The translations under genes and the position numbers were made by a program. Positions 6,024 to 7,139 of a stretch of 7,139 bases of DNA are shown piece by piece (positions within the stretch are counted from its first letter, which is position 1; every line of letters begins with the position of its first letter). The notes below the pieces were generated by a model. It saw only the letters and a program-made list of their open reading frames with translations, ran no database searches and was not told the DNA's origin. Where the stretch lies: contig CAJUJQ010000155.1 in NCBI GenBank assembly GCA_910586575.1, positions 1 through 7,139 of the forward strand, given 5' to 3'. Source of the stretch: an uncultured Clostridia bacterium (GTDB lineage: Bacteria; Bacillota; Clostridia; Oscillospirales; Butyricicoccaceae).

Positions 6024-7139
6024 AATTGTCTGCCTGTCCACCACCAATTTCCATCCGCTGCCGACGCGCAAGCAAAATGTCATGACCCGCCTGCGCAACG
6101 CGGAAATCTTATATTTTGACCCGCCAGTGTCCTATATTGCGCCGCTCAAGGACAAGAAATGCGCGGGGCGGCTGTTTTCTCGCTGGAAAAAGGCGGACAA
6201 GCCGCAGGGAAACCTGACGGTTTACGAGCTGCCGCCGGTATTTCCGTTCTTCAACAAGCATCGTTGGGTGAACCGCCTGAACCAGAAACGGCAGGCAAAA
6301 TTCGTGCGCAAGAAGATGCGGGAGCACGGCTTCGGGGAGGATACGGTACTTTGGTGCTACTCCCCGTCCTCTTGCGATATTGCGCGGCACATCCCCCATC
6401 AAAAGCTGGTTTATGATTGCGTGGACCGCCATTCTGCCTATAAAGGGCATATCGACCCCGCTGTGGTGGACGGCATGGAGCGCGACCTTGCGGGCGGGGC
6501 GGATATGGTTTTCTCGACCGCAATCGGGCTGCATGAAACCCTGCAAAATTACAACAAAAACGCCAAAATGATTCCGAACGGCGCGGCTTATGAGGTCTTT
6601 TCCCGCGTGCAGGCCGAAAAGGGGAGCCTGCCATGCCCGGAGGAGATGAAACGGCTGCCGCACCCGGTTTACGGCTTTGTGGGGATGCTTCAGGAGTGCA
6701 TCGACTATGCGCTGATTGAATCGCTCGCGAAAGCGCAGCCGGAAGCCACCATTTTTCTGATTGGCCGCACCCTGCCCGGCGTCAACCTTGACCATCTGAA
6801 AAAATACCCGAACATCGTGTTTCACGGCCTTGTCCCGCAGCCTGAGCTGCCCGCGTACATCGCGCAGTTTGACGTTTGCCTGAACGTGTTCCGGGCGGGG
6901 GCGCTGTCCAAGGATGTTTCCCCACTGAAATTCTATGAATATCTTGCGACCGGCAAGCCGGTGGTTTCCACCCGGGAGCCGTTACAGGTTTCTGACTTTG
7001 CCGATGTCGTCTATATCGTGGACAGCGAAGCCGAGTTCCTCGCCCTGTGCAGGGAAGCGGCGGCGGAGCAGTCGCCCGAAAAGGTTGCGAAGCGCCTGGC
7101 CTACGGCAAGGCGTGTTCGTGGAGCGAACGCGTCCGCCA
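6013..7139 (+). CDS. TuaH-like GT4-type glycosyltransferase (3' end outside window)
   Basis: A frame open from the ATG at 6013 to the right edge gives 375 residues and no stop, so only a short C-terminal tail is probably missing. The protein starts MKNKIVCLSTTNFHPLPTRKQNVMTRL, an N-terminal P-L-P-x-R-x-Q pattern that I associate with TuaH-type glycosyltransferases. It continues with WCYSPSS (114-120), LVYDCVDRHSAYKG (132-145), MIPNGAAYEVF (186-196), GFVGMLQECIDYALIESLA (221-239), and SPLKFYEYLATGKPVVST (303-320), the sugar-nucleotide-binding region of GT-B enzymes. TuaH belongs to teichuronic acid synthesis in Bacillus; here the product is more likely a cell-wall polysaccharide, judging from the pyruvyl transferase next to it. 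The ATG lies 11 nt inside the upstream gene, so the two are co-transcribed and coupled. The donor sugar and linkage cannot be told. An antisense open frame at 6109-6825 is a shadow of this gene. Confidence 0.83.
   Translation, partial: MKNKIVCLSTTNFHPLPTRKQNVMTRLRNAEILYFDPPVSYIAPLKDKKCAGRLFSRWKKADKPQGNLTVYELPPVFPFFNKHRWVNRLNQKRQAKFVRKKMREHGFGEDTVLWCYSPSSCDIARHIPHQKLVYDCVDRHSAYKGHIDPAVVDGMERDLAGGADMVFSTAIGLHETLQNYNKNAKMIPNGAAYEVFSRVQAEKGSLPCPEEMKRLPHPVYGFVGMLQECIDYALIESLAKAQPEATIFLIGRTLPGVNLDHLKKYPNIVFHGLVPQPELPAYIAQFDVCLNVFRAGALSKDVSPLKFYEYLATGKPVVSTREPLQVSDFADVVYIVDSEAEFLALCREAAAEQSPEKVAKRLAYGKACSWSERVR

Noticed and set aside
5301..6825. Minus-strand open frames at 5301-5909 and 6109-6825
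   Set aside because: Both are antisense shadows of the pyruvyl transferase domain and the second glycosyltransferase, whose plus-strand translations show conserved motifs.

Overview
The window looks like chromosome from a moderately GC-rich member of the Firmicutes/Clostridia, possibly Oscillospiraceae-like. The evidence is strong AGGAGG-type ribosome binding sites, an archaeal-type (AspS2) aspartyl-tRNA synthetase, an ECF sigma/anti-sigma pair of clostridial style, copper-amine-oxidase-N 'stalk' domains, and a CsaB-type polysaccharide pyruvyl transferase. This placement is inferred from gene content and base composition judged by eye; no search was run. No mobile element, CRISPR array, tRNA or rRNA is visible.

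Layout. (1) Positions 2-586, plus strand: the C-terminal part of an aspartate--tRNA(Asp/Asn) ligase, ending at a perfect bidirectional terminator (594-629). (2) Positions 798-3511, minus strand: a compact three-gene set read right to left. It holds an ECF sigma factor (3511 to 3008), a single-pass membrane protein that is the likely anti-sigma factor (3033 to 1846, overlapping the sigma gene by 26 nt), and, 85 nt later, a secreted or lipid-anchored protein with two stalk domains (1760 to 798). (3) Positions 3512-3758: a divergent control region with a good plus-strand promoter and a weaker minus-strand candidate. (4) Positions 3759-7139, plus strand: a two-gene cell-surface glycan operon. The first gene fuses a GT4 glycosyltransferase to a CsaB-like pyruvyl transferase. 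The second, overlapping it by 11 nt and running off the window, is a TuaH-like glycosyltransferase.

How they may fit together. The plus-strand operon most likely builds and pyruvylates a secondary cell-wall polysaccharide, the ligand that SLH-domain proteins bind in species that use CsaB. The divergent sigma/anti-sigma/stalk-protein set looks like an envelope-sensing regulon, and stalk domains often occur in SLH-anchored proteins. A functional link between the two arms is an inference from divergence and shared cell-surface theme. The most notable item is the one-polypeptide GT4-CsaB fusion.
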